Part shown: positions 38,116 through 49,880 of the stretch, in pieces
How positions within the stretch are numbered: position 1 is the stretch's first letter
How the letters are laid out: every line of letters starts with the position of its first letter
NCBI RefSeq assembly: GCF_026210795.1
Contig: NC_089460.1
Span: 2,442,501 to 2,506,500 of the forward strand
Direction of reading: 5' to 3'
Length of the DNA stretch: 64,000 nucleotides
Source of the DNA: Rhizophagus irregularis
Taxonomy: Eukaryota > Glomeromycota > Glomeromycetes > Glomerales > Glomeraceae
Translations under genes and position numbers: made by a program
The notes under the pieces: generated by a model
Told to the model about the DNA's origin: nothing
The model's input: the letters and a program-made list of their open reading frames with translations, nothing else
Databases searched by the model: none

Positions 38116-40099
38116 CGACCATTATTTTGAAAACCATTATTGGTCCTATTATTACTATTATTATTATTTGATGGTGGTGACCTGCAATTCCTAGATACAT
38201 ATCCTTTTCTTTCACAATTGTAACAATCAACATTCCTTAAATCTCTTCCATTATTGTTGCGATTATTATTATTTTGTTGATTGTTTCTTTGATGACAGTT
38301 TTTCGCGATATGTCCAGTTCTTCCACAGACATAGCATCCTGAATTATTCCTGTTTTGATTATTATTGTTGTTATTATTTGGAGTAGGATTGGTTGGTTTA
38401 GTTTCTGTGCGCATTTGGCTTAATGCTGCAGTAATTCCTTCGCTGATTTTCCGTTCAACCATCTTTTCTACACTTTCTGGTTAGGAATAACTCATCGAAT
38501 AGGCAGGTTGATACATGGCTAAGTTGGTTCGAGCAGGGATCATTCCTCCATTCATATTTTGTAAATAACCTGGCATCATTGAATAAACTGATAGATCCAT
38601 TCCCATTGAAAAAGCAGTTTCTAATGCTTGTGCTTTTTCCATTGCTTCTTCTACTGTTTGAGGCATAGCGGATTGTACAGGTACAATGAATTCAGGTCTT
38701 AAACCTTCAATAAATTCATGGATTTTATCTAATTCCATTCGTCTATCAGTGGAATCTACTCTTTTCCATAATTCTGTAATTGCTGCAATATATTCTTCAA
38801 TTGTTTCTCCTTGTTTCTGTTTCCTATTTCGCAGTTGATGTTTCCATTGACTAATCCTGAAGGGATTACAGAAATGATCCTTAAATAAATGCGTAAATGA
38901 TTGTTGAGGGCTATTATCATTCTCCCAAAAAATAATATTTTGACGATTGTACCAAGTTAGTGCTGTTCCTTTAAGATAGGATGCTACTAAAACAATTGCT
39001 CGTTCTTCACTAACTCTATTAGCTACACAAGCTCTACTAAAAGCTTCAATCCATCCGACAGGATTCTGATTTCCTCCTTTAAAAACTGGAAAATCAACCA
39101 GTCTGGATTTTCTAGGTTCAACTCCTTTTGCGTAAAATTTTTGTGCCTGTTGAAAAAACTGGAACATGATCTTATTTTGTTCAGCTTCATTAATAGGAGT
39201 TTGTTCTTCTGGTTCCTCATCATCTTGTAAATTATTACTAGAAAAATCAAGAAGGTCATTCTGTCGAGAAGTTTTCAAGGTTGATGTTCTAATACTAGAA
39301 AAACTGAATGAACCTTGAAATGGTTTTACAGTTACAAATGATTTAAGATTTGATGATGATCCAGTACCAGAATACGGTTTATAAGTTGAATACGGTTCTG
39401 TACTCCATTTATTTGAACCACTACTGGTTTTAGCCTTTTGCTTCTCTTTCATTTCTTTTTTTGGATCATAAATGTGGTCATTTGAGGTATCGTTTATACC
39501 TATTTGACTGAAACTACTATCTTCACCATTTTTGAGTACTGTATCATGTGATATTATACTTTCTGCTTTTTCGTTTTCACCTTCTTCATTTCGTTGGTCT
39601 TGCCATGCTTTGTCTTGTATACTTGTTGTAGGCTCAGTTTCTCCAAATTGTTGTTCACTACCTGAACTTTCATTATTTTTATCTGTCTTATTTTGATTCA
39701 CTTTTCCTGACATCTTACTTATATTACTAGCTGTATCTGATGATTGATCCAAATAATATGCTTCCCAATTATTGAATCAGTCTGTTACTTCCCAATAAAA
39801 TTGTATTGTTTCTACTAATGTATCAAATGCCGGTATTACTATATACCTAATAGTTTGTACTAACTCCTGAATTAGTTTGTAAACTTCTTGGCTATCTCGT
39901 TGTCGCTGTAATTTCCTAAAGATTCGTATAGTATTTTGTGTAAAAACACTATCTGGATACCTAGGTGAAATAACGAATTGCCAAAATTCTCTAAATCTGG
40001 GATTCTCTAACAATCCTAAATTCTGATCTTCTGGATAGCAATCTGCACACGATAAATCTTCAATTAAATCTTTTTTTCCTTGATTATGATCTTCTATAT
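38103..40099 (-). pseudogene. gag: gag, main part (5' end displaced to 61569-61611)
   Basis: The frame runs from the insertion point through IEDHNQGKKDLIEDL, a disordered region, and a retrotransposon Gag domain (FPVFKGGNQNPVGWIEAF, LVASYLKGTALTWYNRQ). Two CCHC zinc knuckles follow (CYVCGRTGHIAKNC and CYNCERKGYVSRNC). It ends at TAA 38103. Stops at 39777 (TGA) and 38481 (TAA) lie in the same frame and are each one C-to-T step from a sense codon. Gag forms the particle and binds element RNA through the knuckles. Confidence 0.9.
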
Positions 40100-40121
40100 C
40101 CCTATAAAAAAATATACATAC
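40100..40121 (+). repeat. Left terminal inverted repeat of the giant transposon
   Basis: It begins CCCTATAAAAAAATATACAT, with one extra A relative to the right end, and is preceded by the TAT duplication. Confidence 0.85.
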
Positions 40122-40286
40122 TGTTATCATACGGTATAACCGTATTTTGCGATCAGTATCTTTACAGTATGAATAATGTATTATTATCGTATTACACATA
40201 CGGTATATATTCGGTATTCTGCACACCGTATCATACATATTGTATTAACGCACATATGTTTAACGTGAAAATTATACTGACATAAA

Positions 40287-40740
40287 GAATGATATGGCGG
40301 TGTGAACCGTACGTTTCCCACTGTTGATTAATTTGCAAACAGCACGATATCCCGGTGTGAACCGTACGTTTCCCACTGTTGATTAATTTGCGAACAGCAC
40401 GATATCCCAGTGTGAACCATACGTTTCCCACTGTTGATTAATTTGCGAACAGCACGATATCCCGGTGTGAACCGTACGTTTCCCACTGTTGATTAATTTG
40501 CGAACAGTACGATATCCCGGTGTGAACCGTACGTTTTCCACTGTTGATTAATTTGCGAACAGCACGATATCCCAGTGTGAACCGTACGTTTCCCACTTTG
40601 ATTAATTTGCGAACAGCACGATATCCCAGTGTGAACCGTACGTTTCCCACTTTGATTAATTTGCGAACAGCACGATATCCCAGTATGAACCGTACGTTTC
40701 CTACTTTGATTAATTTGCGAACAGCATGATATCCCAGCAA
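40287..40740. repeat. Minisatellite, eight ~54-bp units, left subterminal zone
   Basis: Units contain GATATCCCGGTGTGAACCGT, ACGTTTCCCACTGTTGATTA and ATTTGCGAACAGCAC. Later units lack two bases (CACTTTGATT). The words TTTGCGAACAG and ACCGTA also occur near the right end (61340-61520). This fits transposase-binding subterminal repeats. Confidence 0.85.
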
Positions 40741-40959
40741 TCCGTATGTTTACATATTAAAAATATACCATTAGTACACGTATTTACATAGAATGTTTTT
40801 ATTTTATTAATAATATAATGTATAAATAAATATAACAGATAATTTATTATTTAAATTGATATGCAATTAATAATTTATGTAATTAAAATCTAATAAAAGA
40901 ATACTTCTATTATAGTAATAAAATTATTATAATTAAATATAGAGAAAATAAAAAAAAAG

Positions 40960-41470
40960 AAAGAATTAGTAGTTATAAAAGAAGAAGTGATAAAAAGAGA
41001 TACAATTAGTAGTGATAAAAAGAAGAAAAATTAGCAGTAATAAAAAAAAAGATACAATTAGTAACGATGAAAGAAAGATGCAATTAGTAGTAATAAAAGG
41101 AAGAAAAATTATTAGTGATAAAAAGAAGATACAATTAATAGCGATAGAAGAAAAATTAGTAGTGATAAAAAAAAGATATAATTAGTAACAATAGAAGAAA
41201 GATACATTTAGTAGTAATAAAAAGAAGAAAAATTATTAGTGATAAAAAGAAGATACAATTAGTAGCGATAGAAGAAAAATTAGTATTGATAAAAAAAAGA
41301 TATAATTAGTAACAATAGAAGAAAGATACAATTAGTAGTGGTAAAAAGAAGAAAAATTAGTAGCAATGAAAGAAAGATATAATTAGTAGTGATAAAAAGA
41401 AGAAAAATTAATAGTGATAAAAAGAAGAAAATTAGTAATGATAAAAAATTAGTAGCGATACAATTAATAG
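40960..41470. repeat. Degenerate purine-rich tandem repeats
   Basis: Variants of TTAGTAGTGATAAAAAGAAG recur about twenty times with A/G interruptions. No coding frame is supported. Confidence 0.7.
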
Positions 41471-41479
41471 CAATAAAGA

Positions 41480-42180
41480 CCGAAAATAAAAGTAACTGTA
41501 CCTATTTTATTAAATTATAAATAAATCTATTTTAGAAAAGTTCAAAAAGACAAGATAAAAAATTAGTAATAAAGAATAATACAATTAATTATATTTAAGT
41601 TTAAAAAAATATTACTTCATAAACGTTAAATATTTTCTTTTTGTGAAATGTATTTCTTTTCTATATCTATTAGGCAACCTTTTATTTGGTATCGTTTAAA
41701 ATTTTCTTCTATAAAAAAATGAAATAAATAAATAAGTGCAATATTTGAGATAATACTTCGAGTAAAAAGCAAAATAAAGAATAAAGAGTAAAAGAGAAAC
41801 AGTTTGTATTTTTCCCAATTTATATCATTCGCGTGCATGCAAAAACAAACAAATGATCAGCATCCATGTGATAATTATCCAATCATAATCTATGAATGAA
41901 AGCGATTAAATCACATGATATATATATATCCGGGTTTATGCCGATATTGTAGATATGAATTTTTGTAAGATATAATAATATATTCGAAATTGCATTACAA
42001 CATCTATTAATCTATTATGGTATAGATTTAATTTTATTCAAAATAATAAAATTTGTTCGTTATAATGCCAAACAGTCAAGTCGCGAGCGATTAGATTGAT
42101 AGTTCGGTTGTTAAAATCTGAAAATAGTCAAGCTCCACGTATAAAAAGAAGAAATTAATAATGAAAAAACAAGAATCCGG
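41480..42180. other. AT-rich stretch without a gene
   Basis: No supported gene or repeat. The open frame on the minus strand at 41626-41838 is hydrophobic AT-rich noise. Confidence 0.4.
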
Positions 42181-42189
42181 AGACTATTA

Positions 42190-43000
42190 GAGATACCAAC
42201 CAATAAATTGAAATCACGATTTCAAGAAAAATTCTCGCGAATTTTTCTTGATATTGCTTATTTTAAAGTTTAAAAGACTGACTAATAAATAAATTAAAAT
42301 CACGATTTCAAGAAAAATTCTTGCGAATTTTTCTTGATACTGCTTATTTTTAAATTTTAAATAAATTGAAATTACGATTTTTTAAGAAAAATTCTCGCAA
42401 ATTTTTCTTGATATTGCTTATTTTAAAGTTTAAAAGACTGACTAATAAATAAATTAAAATCACGATTTCAAGAAAAATTCTTGCGAATTTTTCTTGATAC
42501 TGCTTATTTTTAAATTTTAAATAAATTGAAATTACGATTTTTTAAGAAAAATTCTCGCGAATTTTTCTTGATGCTGCTTATTTTAAAGTTTAAAGACCGA
42601 TTAGTAAACTGAAATCACGATTTCAAGAAAAATTCTTGCGAATTTTTCTTGATACCGCTTATTTTTAAAGTTTAAATAAATTGAAATCACGATTTTTTAA
42701 GAAAAATTCTCGCAAATTTTTCTTGATACTGCTTATTTTAAAGTTTAAAGACCGATTAGCAAACTGAAATCACGATTTCAAGAAAAATTCTCACGAATTT
42801 TTCTTGATACCGCTTATTTTTAAAGTTTAAAGACCGGTTAGTAAACTAAAATGAGCAGTATCAAGAAAAATTCGCGAACTAAAATCCCAATTTCAAGAAA
42901 AATTCTCGCGAATTTTTCTTGATACTTCTCATTTTAAAGTTTAAGTAAATTGAAATCCCGATAAGAAAAATTCTCGCGAATTTTCTTAAGGTTCAAAAGC
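42190..43000 (+). repeat. Array of ~11 palindromic units, left arm of the giant transposon
   Basis: Each ~80-bp unit carries the palindrome AAAATTCTCGCGAATTTT within AAG...CTT borders, preceded by AAATCACGATTTC and followed by GATACTGCTTATTTTAAAG and TTTAAAGACCGATTAG. The units face the opposite way to those at 59705-60240. Confidence 0.85.
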
Positions 43001-43059
43001 CAATTAAATATAAAAATTACTATTATTATTTATTTCAGTTTATTAATAATTTTTTTTAT

Positions 43060-43250
43060 AAAAATGAGTTGTTTATTACAAACATATTTAACTATTTACT
43101 TTTTATTTTTTATTTTTTCATTATCTTTTTTATTGGCCGTCACTGTCCTTTTGCGTAATATTATTTACTTTTTATTTTTTTCATTATCTTTTTTTATTGG
43201 CCCTCGCTTTTTTATTGGCCTTATTGGCCGTCACTGTCCTTTTGCGTAAG
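43060..43250. repeat. Short direct repeat around TTATTGGCCGTCACTG
   Basis: TTATTGGCCGTCACTGTCCT followed by TTTGCGTAA occurs at about 43131 and 43222, separated by T-rich DNA. It may be a duplication footprint. Confidence 0.5.
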
Positions 43251-43307
43251 GTACGTCCACCTCCTTAAGAAAAAATGATAAAAATAAGTTATTTTTAAGA
43301 AAATTAA

Positions 43308-43739
43308 AATTTTCCGCTATAGCGGAGTTCCGCAAGTGTCACGTGACATGAATATCATTTCCTTTTTTGGAAATTTGTGTAACCCATTTGCATAAATAAT
43401 TTTCGTTTTTCGTCAGAAGTAAAATTTCCTTTTTTGAAATTTTGTGTAACGTTTAAACCATCACCCTGTATCACCCCCAAGCTTTCAAAAATTACTAAGT
43501 ATTATTTGAACTTAGAATTTTTTTAATGAAAAAATCATATTTGTCACTTTATTCGTCACATGGTTAATTCCGGCCAAGTTCCGTAATTCCAGTCAAATCA
43601 TATAATGTTACACAAATTTCCTAAAAAGGAAATTTTACTTCTGACGAAAAATGGAGCAAATTGGTTACACCAATTTCCTAAAAAGGAAATGATCTTCGCG
43701 TCACGTGACACTAGCGGAACTCCGCTATAGCGGAAAATT
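43308..43739. mobile_element. MITE with ~130-bp inverted ends beginning AATTTTCCGCTATAGCGGAG
   Basis: AATTTTCCGCTATAGCGGAG and GTCACGTGAC at the left return inverted at the right. The match continues through ATTTCCTTTTTTGGAAATT-like and TTCGTCAGAAGTAAAATTTC segments. It is 432 bp long and has no coding capacity. Target duplication is unclear. Confidence 0.7.
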
Positions 43740-43769
43740 ATAAAATCCTATTTTTAATACTTAAATTAA

Positions 43770-45439
43770 TTAATTAATATACAGAAAAATTATTACTGCT
43801 CGTTTCATTTTTTTTTCTTCTATTTCTTTCTCTTTTTCTTCTATTTCTTTCTCTTTTTCTTCAATTTCTTTTTCTTTTTCTTCAACTTCTTTTTCTTTTT
43901 CTTCCCTGCTCGTTTTCGTTGTTGTTCCTTGCTGTAGCAAGCTTGTTGTCAGTTGCTTCCTCTCCCTCTTTTTACGCTCGTACTTACTTCTTATTTCACG
44001 TATAAGATTGCGTTCTAATTCTTCATCCTTACTACTATCTGTTCCGCCTGTTTTTTTATATCTTTTACGAAATAAATTTAAGAGTTGACGTTCTAAATCT
44101 TCGTCTATATCGGAATCAGAGTCATCACAAATTTCAATTTCTGCTGCGCTTCTTTAGAATCGGAATCATCCCGAATTTCAATTTCTGCTGCCGCTTCTTT
44201 AGAATTGAAATCATCCCGAATTTCAATTTCTGCTGCTGCTTCTTCACCTTCACTTTCTCTCTCTTCTTCATCACCACCGCTTTCTTCTACGTTTTTTTCC
44301 ACTGGCCTCTCCTCACCTCTGCTTCAGGTTCTTTTTGTGAAATATCCATTTATTGTTTTTGCTTTGTGGTCGCCTTTGATTATATAAATATAAATTATAT
44401 TTTTTGATTTTTTAAAAAATCATATTTAATTTGTATTATATTAATAAAAAAAGAAATACTTACGAACGTGCTGAACGTGTTTTTTTAATAGCTCGTATGC
44501 AAACCAATTATTGTATCCAAGCGAAATGTTAAGATCCTTAGTTTTTATTTTAAACTAAAAAAAAATAATTATAAAATTATTCTATAAATATTATATATTT
44601 ATTCTATAAACATATTGATTAAAGTAAATAAAAATAAATACCTTTTCGATTATTTTAAATAAAATGTTTTTGTGTATGTCTTTATATGACAAATTATAAT
44701 CAAGATGATAATCTGCACATATTCTCATTGACGACTAGTTTTATTGATTATTAATTTATTACAAAAAGCCTTGTTTATATGAAAATTCAATTATTATTTA
44801 ATGTATATACGTACCATACATAACGTATACATTTCATTCGTTATATCTAACGTACTTATCATATCTAACTTAGATATGTATTTTTTTTTGGTTTTGCAAC
44901 AAAACTTTTATTGTGTGTCTTTTAATCATACATATCATACATTATTAGTTTTTTTAGTTTTTTTACAAAATTGAATTTTTTTTTTAAAAAGTATGATTAG
45001 ACTTATATTAATAACTTACGTCGAACGGGAAGGTTGTGGACGACGTAGAGGGTCTGCAAATATTTCCACGAGCTGATAAAGATGACACATCAACAGGAGA
45101 GGTTGTGGACGACGTAGAGGGTCTGCGAGAATTTCCACGAGCTAATAAAGATGACACGTCAATGGGGAAGGTTGTGGATGACGTAGAAGGTCTGCGATTA
45201 TTTTCACGAGCTGATAAAGATGACACGTCAACGGGGGAGGTTGTGGACGACGTAGAAGGTCTGCGAATATTTGTGGACAACGCAGCAAAAGTACCATCAT
45301 CTAAAGAACTTTAAAAAATAACTCATTAGTAATAATATTCATTTAAATTTATTCTTATAAAAAATCTATTATACTTTAATCTTTCCAAGATGAGTTCATT
45401 TTGTTTTTTGATCAAGGAAATTTCTTCTTGTTGATTCAT
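43770..45439 (-). pseudogene. Cargo gene A: repeat-rich, acidic coiled-coil protein of unknown function
   Basis: Five exons (45439-45375, 45308-45020, 44734-44642, 44554-44464, 44373-43770) join with matching phases. The start is MNQQEEISLIKKQNELILER. Exon 2 holds four ~23-residue repeats of RRPSTSSTTSPVDVSSLSAR type. Exons 3-4 encode a compact segment, MRICADYHLDYNLSYKDIHK then LGYNNWFAYELLKKHVQHV. Exon 5 is acidic (two AAAEIEIRDD units), then basic, then an EEKEKEIEEK coiled coil. An in-frame TGA (KRT-stop-SRGEE) and a one-base loss in the third AAAEIEI unit (near 44150) break it. No known domain is seen; a DNA-binding partner of the transposase is a guess. Confidence 0.6.
45016..45275. repeat. 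Four 69-bp tandem repeats inside cargo gene A
   Basis: Each unit contains GTTGTGGACGACGTAGAGGG (or close) and GCTGATAAAGATGACAC. The period is a multiple of three, so the reading frame is kept. Confidence 0.85.
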
Positions 45440-45569
45440 TTTTTTGACGTAAACATACGAATATGAATGAGAACACGTAAAAATAAGAAAGAATACGTAA
45501 ATGATAAATGCAAAATGTATGAATGATGGAGAAACGCGTATTATTAACAGAAAATTCAATCACATTTAT

Positions 45570-45810
45570 TTATGAACAATCGTGACTCAGAGAAACGCGT
45601 ACCGTTAACAAAGAAAATTCGATCACAAATATGACTCTATACTATCTAGGGTAACTAAATTGTGAACAATCGTGATTCTAGAGAAACGCGTACCGTTAAC
45701 AAAGAAAATTCGATCACAAATATGACTCTATACTATTTAGGATATGACTCTAGAGAAACGTGTATCGTTAACAAAGAAAATTCGATCACAAATATAACTC
45801 TATACTATCT
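45570..45810. repeat. Three imperfect tandem repeats upstream of cargo gene A
   Basis: GAGAAACGCGTACCGTTAAC followed by AAAGAAAATTCGATCACAAA and TATGACTCTATACTATCTA recurs at about 45591, 45682 and 45753. Confidence 0.8.
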
Positions 45811-45989
45811 AAAGTTACTAAAAAGTCGAAATGATTTATTTAACTAAAAAAAACTATTTTATAATAGATTTCAAAATCCGTTACAATTGCAAAAGTATCG
45901 ATACTATCATACTATGTATCTAAAATTAACAATTCTAACAAAATGATCAATCATTATTAAAGTTAGTCAAATATAGACAATCATATTTA

Positions 45990-46140
45990 AAAATCGTGAT
46001 TTCAATTTACTAATCAGTCTGTATCAAGAAAAATTCGTGAGAATTTTTCTTAAAATCGTGATCTTAGTTTACTAATCGGTCTTTAAACTTTAAAATAAGC
46101 AGTATCAAGAAAAATTCCCAAGAATTTTTCTTAACAATCG
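45990..46140 (-). repeat. Dispersed copies of the palindromic unit
   Basis: Two units (AAAAATTCGTGAGAATTTTT and AAAAATTCCCAAGAATTTTT) with the flanking TTTAAACTTTAAAATAAGCA, in the reverse orientation. A degenerate copy also lies at about 46600-46690. Confidence 0.7.
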
Positions 46141-46869
46141 TGATTCTAATCGGTCTTAATCACCATATACAGATCACAGTTGTTAGTATCAGCTGATCTT
46201 ATATTTTCAGTGCTATCTTTGTGATTGGCCGCTATGCTAATAAGTTGTTTTCTAAAAAATCATGGGGCATTTTAAATTTCAGTCCATCAATATCAATACA
46301 GTATATATTTGTGAAAAATAGTTTCAGAAATCGGAAGATGATCATGATTTACGTCACAATCAAACGATTAGAATTTACAAACAAACAATTGGAATTGAGT
46401 TTAATTAGAAATCACTCTTTTATTATTACATAATAGCGTTATGACTATCTATTTTATATTATCTAACTATTATTGTTAGAAAAAAGCGCAAATTGATCAA
46501 TTTTGTTAATATAACAGAATAATCATTAAAATTAAATTCGCGTTTAGCTATTTTTAAAAATTGATGGGCCTTATTTTTCAAAGGCTGATTAATAAATAAA
46601 TTGAAATTGAAATTGAAATTACGATTGACAATTTTTAAATTTAAATCCAATTAATTGCGATCATCAAGAAAATTTTCTGAGAATTTTCTTGGTACTACTT
46701 ATTTTTTTCGATTAATAAAATTGAGATTGCGGTCGTCACTGGATATAACGCGGTATATAAATTCTACCAATAAAATCAAATCACATGATTAAAAATAATT
46801 AAGGTGAATTATGAATTATCTTTATTATTATATTATATTATTTAATTCTTTACCCACTTCTGCGTATAA

Positions 46870-47455
46870 AAATCTTATAGATTCGTTTATAAATCTTTTA
46901 ACTACTGCCAAAGTAACTTTTTCTGGTATAAATAAGTTATTTCATTTTTGTATTCATACCCTATCAACAATTTCTTCATCAGTAAGTCCACCCTCTAGCA
47001 TTTCATCCTCAATATGAACATATCCATACGCGTTAATATCAGCTAGAAATTAACATATCAAGGTCATCAATTTTTCCATCAAAACTAAGAAATAAAAGAA
47101 ATAAATATATATTAGAAGAATTTCATGCATTAAGTTCAAGAGATAAAGTTCAAGAAGAATTTCATTAAAATACTAACTTGCATTCACGCCTTCTTATTCC
47201 AAAAATAATGAACGGGAAGGTTTTTGTAGTTGACATTTTTCATAATTTGTTGATATATTGTGTTAATATCGGGTTTTTTTTTAAATTTTGTATTCCGATA
47301 AAGAAAAAGATTATCCAATTTTAATTCACGTGATCATTCAGTATATAATATATTTGATCAAACAAACACGAGTTTTGGATAAATAGTTCTGCACTATTTG
47401 GTTCGATATAACGAGTTTTCGATATATCCAGGTTTGTAACCAGTGGCGATTGTAT
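46870..47455 (-). pseudogene. Remnant of a pogo/Tigger-type (Tc1/mariner) element
   Basis: The minus strand encodes INAYGYVHIEDEMLEGGLTD followed by EEIVDRV, resembling the end of pogo/Tigger-type DDE transposases. About 400 bp away, 47395-47450 reads TTCGATATAACGAG, TTTTCGATATATCC and ACCAGTGGCGATT, similar to Tigger terminal sequence. Only the C-terminal part and one end are left. The assignment is by resemblance. Confidence 0.45.
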
Positions 47456-47734
47456 TTCTAATTTTGTACTTTAAAGTAAAGATGACGACTATAAAAATTA
47501 AGATAAAAAAATCAGATATAAAATTCCCATGCGCTTCGCATAAACTTTTACATTTAAAAATTATAATAAAATGGATATCAAAGTACTAACCCGAGAAATG
47601 AAATAACAAAAGGAGAAAAACACCCAAACAATGACTTAAACATGAACGTGAAAGAAAGCGTCAAAAGAGAGCCAAAGAAACGGACGAAATCAGTACCAAG
47701 TGCCGAGGAACAAAAAATCAAAAAAAATAATGGA

Positions 47735-47990
47735 TTCTACTGGTGAAATTAAAGAGGAAAAGGAAGGAGGAAGGGAAGGGAAGGGAAATGAAAGAGGAAA
47801 AGGAAGGAGGAAGGAAAGGGAAGGGAGGAAAAGAACGAAGAAGGAGAGAAGAAGGAAAGAAGGGAAGAAAAGAGCGAAAAAGGAGAAAAAGAAGAGAGGG
47901 AGGATACGAGCGAAGAAGAGAGAAGAAGGGAGGAAAGGAGGAAAATAACGAAGAAGGGAGAGAAGAAGAGAGAAAGGAAGCGGAGGAAAG
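47735..47990 (+). repeat. Polypurine tract (~250 bp of G and A)
   Basis: The plus strand is almost entirely GGAAGGAGG, GAAGAGA and similar words. The strand asymmetry is extreme. Long open frames here are a by-product of composition. Confidence 0.85.
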
Positions 47991-47992
47991 AG

Positions 47993-49283
47993 TTAAGATT
48001 CATCCATAGGAAGAATAGATTCTTCGTTATCGGCATAATATCTTGGTGATTCTTCGTTATCAGGATTGTCGTTATCAGGATAGTATCTTGGTGATTCTTC
48101 ATCAATGTAATAATATTCCACCGATTCATATCCCGCCGATTCATACACTTGTTTAAGAATATTTTCTCTTAATGAATTCTCCTCCTTCTTTTTTTGTTGA
48201 TAGATTTCGTATCCTTGCTCCTCTGAAATTATTTCTCCCGTTTCTATGATCTTCAGCCAACATTCATATGCAGAGACATTAATTGACGACGATTTAAAAA
48301 AGGCTACATCTAAATTAGGAAATATGTCAACAATGAGAAAATTTTTATTGGAAAGACTTAATAGCCTATCAATTCTTTTTGCTGCTCTGAGAGTGATGGT
48401 GAGAGTTGTTAATTTAATTTTTTGTTCGCTATAATCGACAATTTTGGTATTTGTTTGATTTTTTATTGTTTGACCTTTCAATCTGATTTTGTATATATTA
48501 CAAAATATTTCGATTTTTTTATAAATCTTTAAAAAATTCAAATAATTACGAAATCCATTTCGTCTATTAATCTCTGCTTCGATATATTCCTGAAGAACAT
48601 TGTCATAAATTGATATTAATTGAGTGACCAGTGCTCTTATTATTTCTTCCTTACTTCGTTCGAAGGAAGATTCCTCCATTTTTAACAAATTTACCTCCGA
48701 GGTAATCTCAAAATTATCTTTTAAATTTTCATTATTAGGAGGTAGATCGATTTCTAAGAAATTGTCATTATTACATCTAAGTTCTTCAACAAAAGCTTCT
48801 TTTGTTGAAGAACTTTTTAATTTGTTCAACAAAAATTGTACATATGATTCAATTATTGTGAATTTTGTCAGGTTCATCGTAAAAGATTGTTGATCTGGGA
48901 GTTTATCGATATTTAGTAATAATTCTCATAGATTCCTTGCCATCGTAATAGCCGGAGATGATAAAAACGGTTTCTGCGCATAACAATGCATAATTAATAT
49001 ATTGTCAAAATGAATAGAATCTTAATGAATTAAAAGTATAAAAAAATTATTAACTTTTTTATTTTTTATTGTGATTGACTGTTTTTTTGAATCAACTTCT
49101 TCTTCATCAATTTCATTAAAATCGTTTTCTCCAAAATGAATTCGGAATATCCCAATATCATTATTTTCTAATATAGCGTTTGAATTAGAAATATTAAGAG
49201 ATCTAATTTCTAATTCTTTCATCTCTTTAAATGTCTTTGCGCGAACCTTATTAAATTTTGTTCTTTTGGAAAAATTATTAAGT
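47993..49283 (-). pseudogene. Cargo gene B: unknown protein with one in-frame TGA
   Basis: An exon from about 49283 to 49055 (RTKFNKVRAKTFKEMKELEI) splices in frame to 48973-47993. The second exon reads KPFLSSPAITMARNL, then TGA at 48928-48926 (one step from CGA), then ELLLNIDKLPDQQSF. A further 294 codons follow: predicted helices, INVSAYECWLKIIETGEI, and a tail with repeated EESPRYY. A likely first exon begins at ATG 49417 (MDSIDKETKMDSIDKE, itself duplicated), but no splice to the next exon keeps phase. No domain was recognised. Confidence 0.5.
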
Positions 49284-49419
49284 AAATAAAAAAAAAACTT
49301 ATAATACATAAATAAAAAACATAAATTTATATATCTCATTCATTACATACTAATTTCTTTTAATTTACTTTCTTTGTCGATTGAATCCATTTTTGTTTCT
49401 TTGTCGATTGAATCCATTT

Positions 49420-49880
49420 TTGAGATTTTTGAGGAAAAAATTGAAGGAAGAAGAAAAAATTGAAGGAAGTTTGAGGAAAAAATTGAAGGAAGAAAATTAG
49501 TGTTAAAGATGTTAAATCGATAAAAAATTAAAGAAAAAATTAATTATAAGGGTGATTTTTGAGGAAAAAATTGAAGGAAGAAAATTAATGTTAAAGATGT
49601 TAAATCGATAAATATCAGAAAAAATTAATTATAAGGGTGTTGAATCGATTTAAAAATCCAGAGAAAAAATTAATTGTAAAGGGTGTCTATTTAATAAACT
49701 CGAATTGATCTAAAAAATCAAGGGGGTGTTTTATTTATTAAAATAAATTTAATTACAATCTAATTATGGTCAATAAGGATGTTAAATCGATCTAAAAATT
49801 TAGAGAAAAAAATTAATTGTCTCGAATTGATCTAAAAAATCAAAGGGGTGTTTTATTTATTAAAATAAATTTAAATTACC
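49420..49880. repeat. Direct repeats upstream of cargo gene B
   Basis: GAGGAAAAAATTGAAGGAAG and GTTAAAGATGTTAAATCGAT recur several times, and AAAGGGGTGTTTTATTTATT appears twice. This zone may be a promoter or simply unstable DNA. Confidence 0.6.

Noticed and set aside
40287-40740. CRISPR-like array
   Set aside because: Units are directly adjacent with no unique spacers; it is a minisatellite in a eukaryotic transposon.
40544-40740. Repeat protein with INLRTARYPSVNRTFPT units
   Set aside because: Arises because the 54-bp minisatellite period is a multiple of three; both strands stay open and no gene context exists.
45036-45314. Plus-strand frame with DDVEGL repeats
   Set aside because: The minus-strand reading joins four other exons with matching phases; the plus frame has no such support.
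47700-48009. Lys/Glu/Arg-rich frames of 82-88 codons
   Set aside because: Forced by the polypurine tract; no start context or homology.
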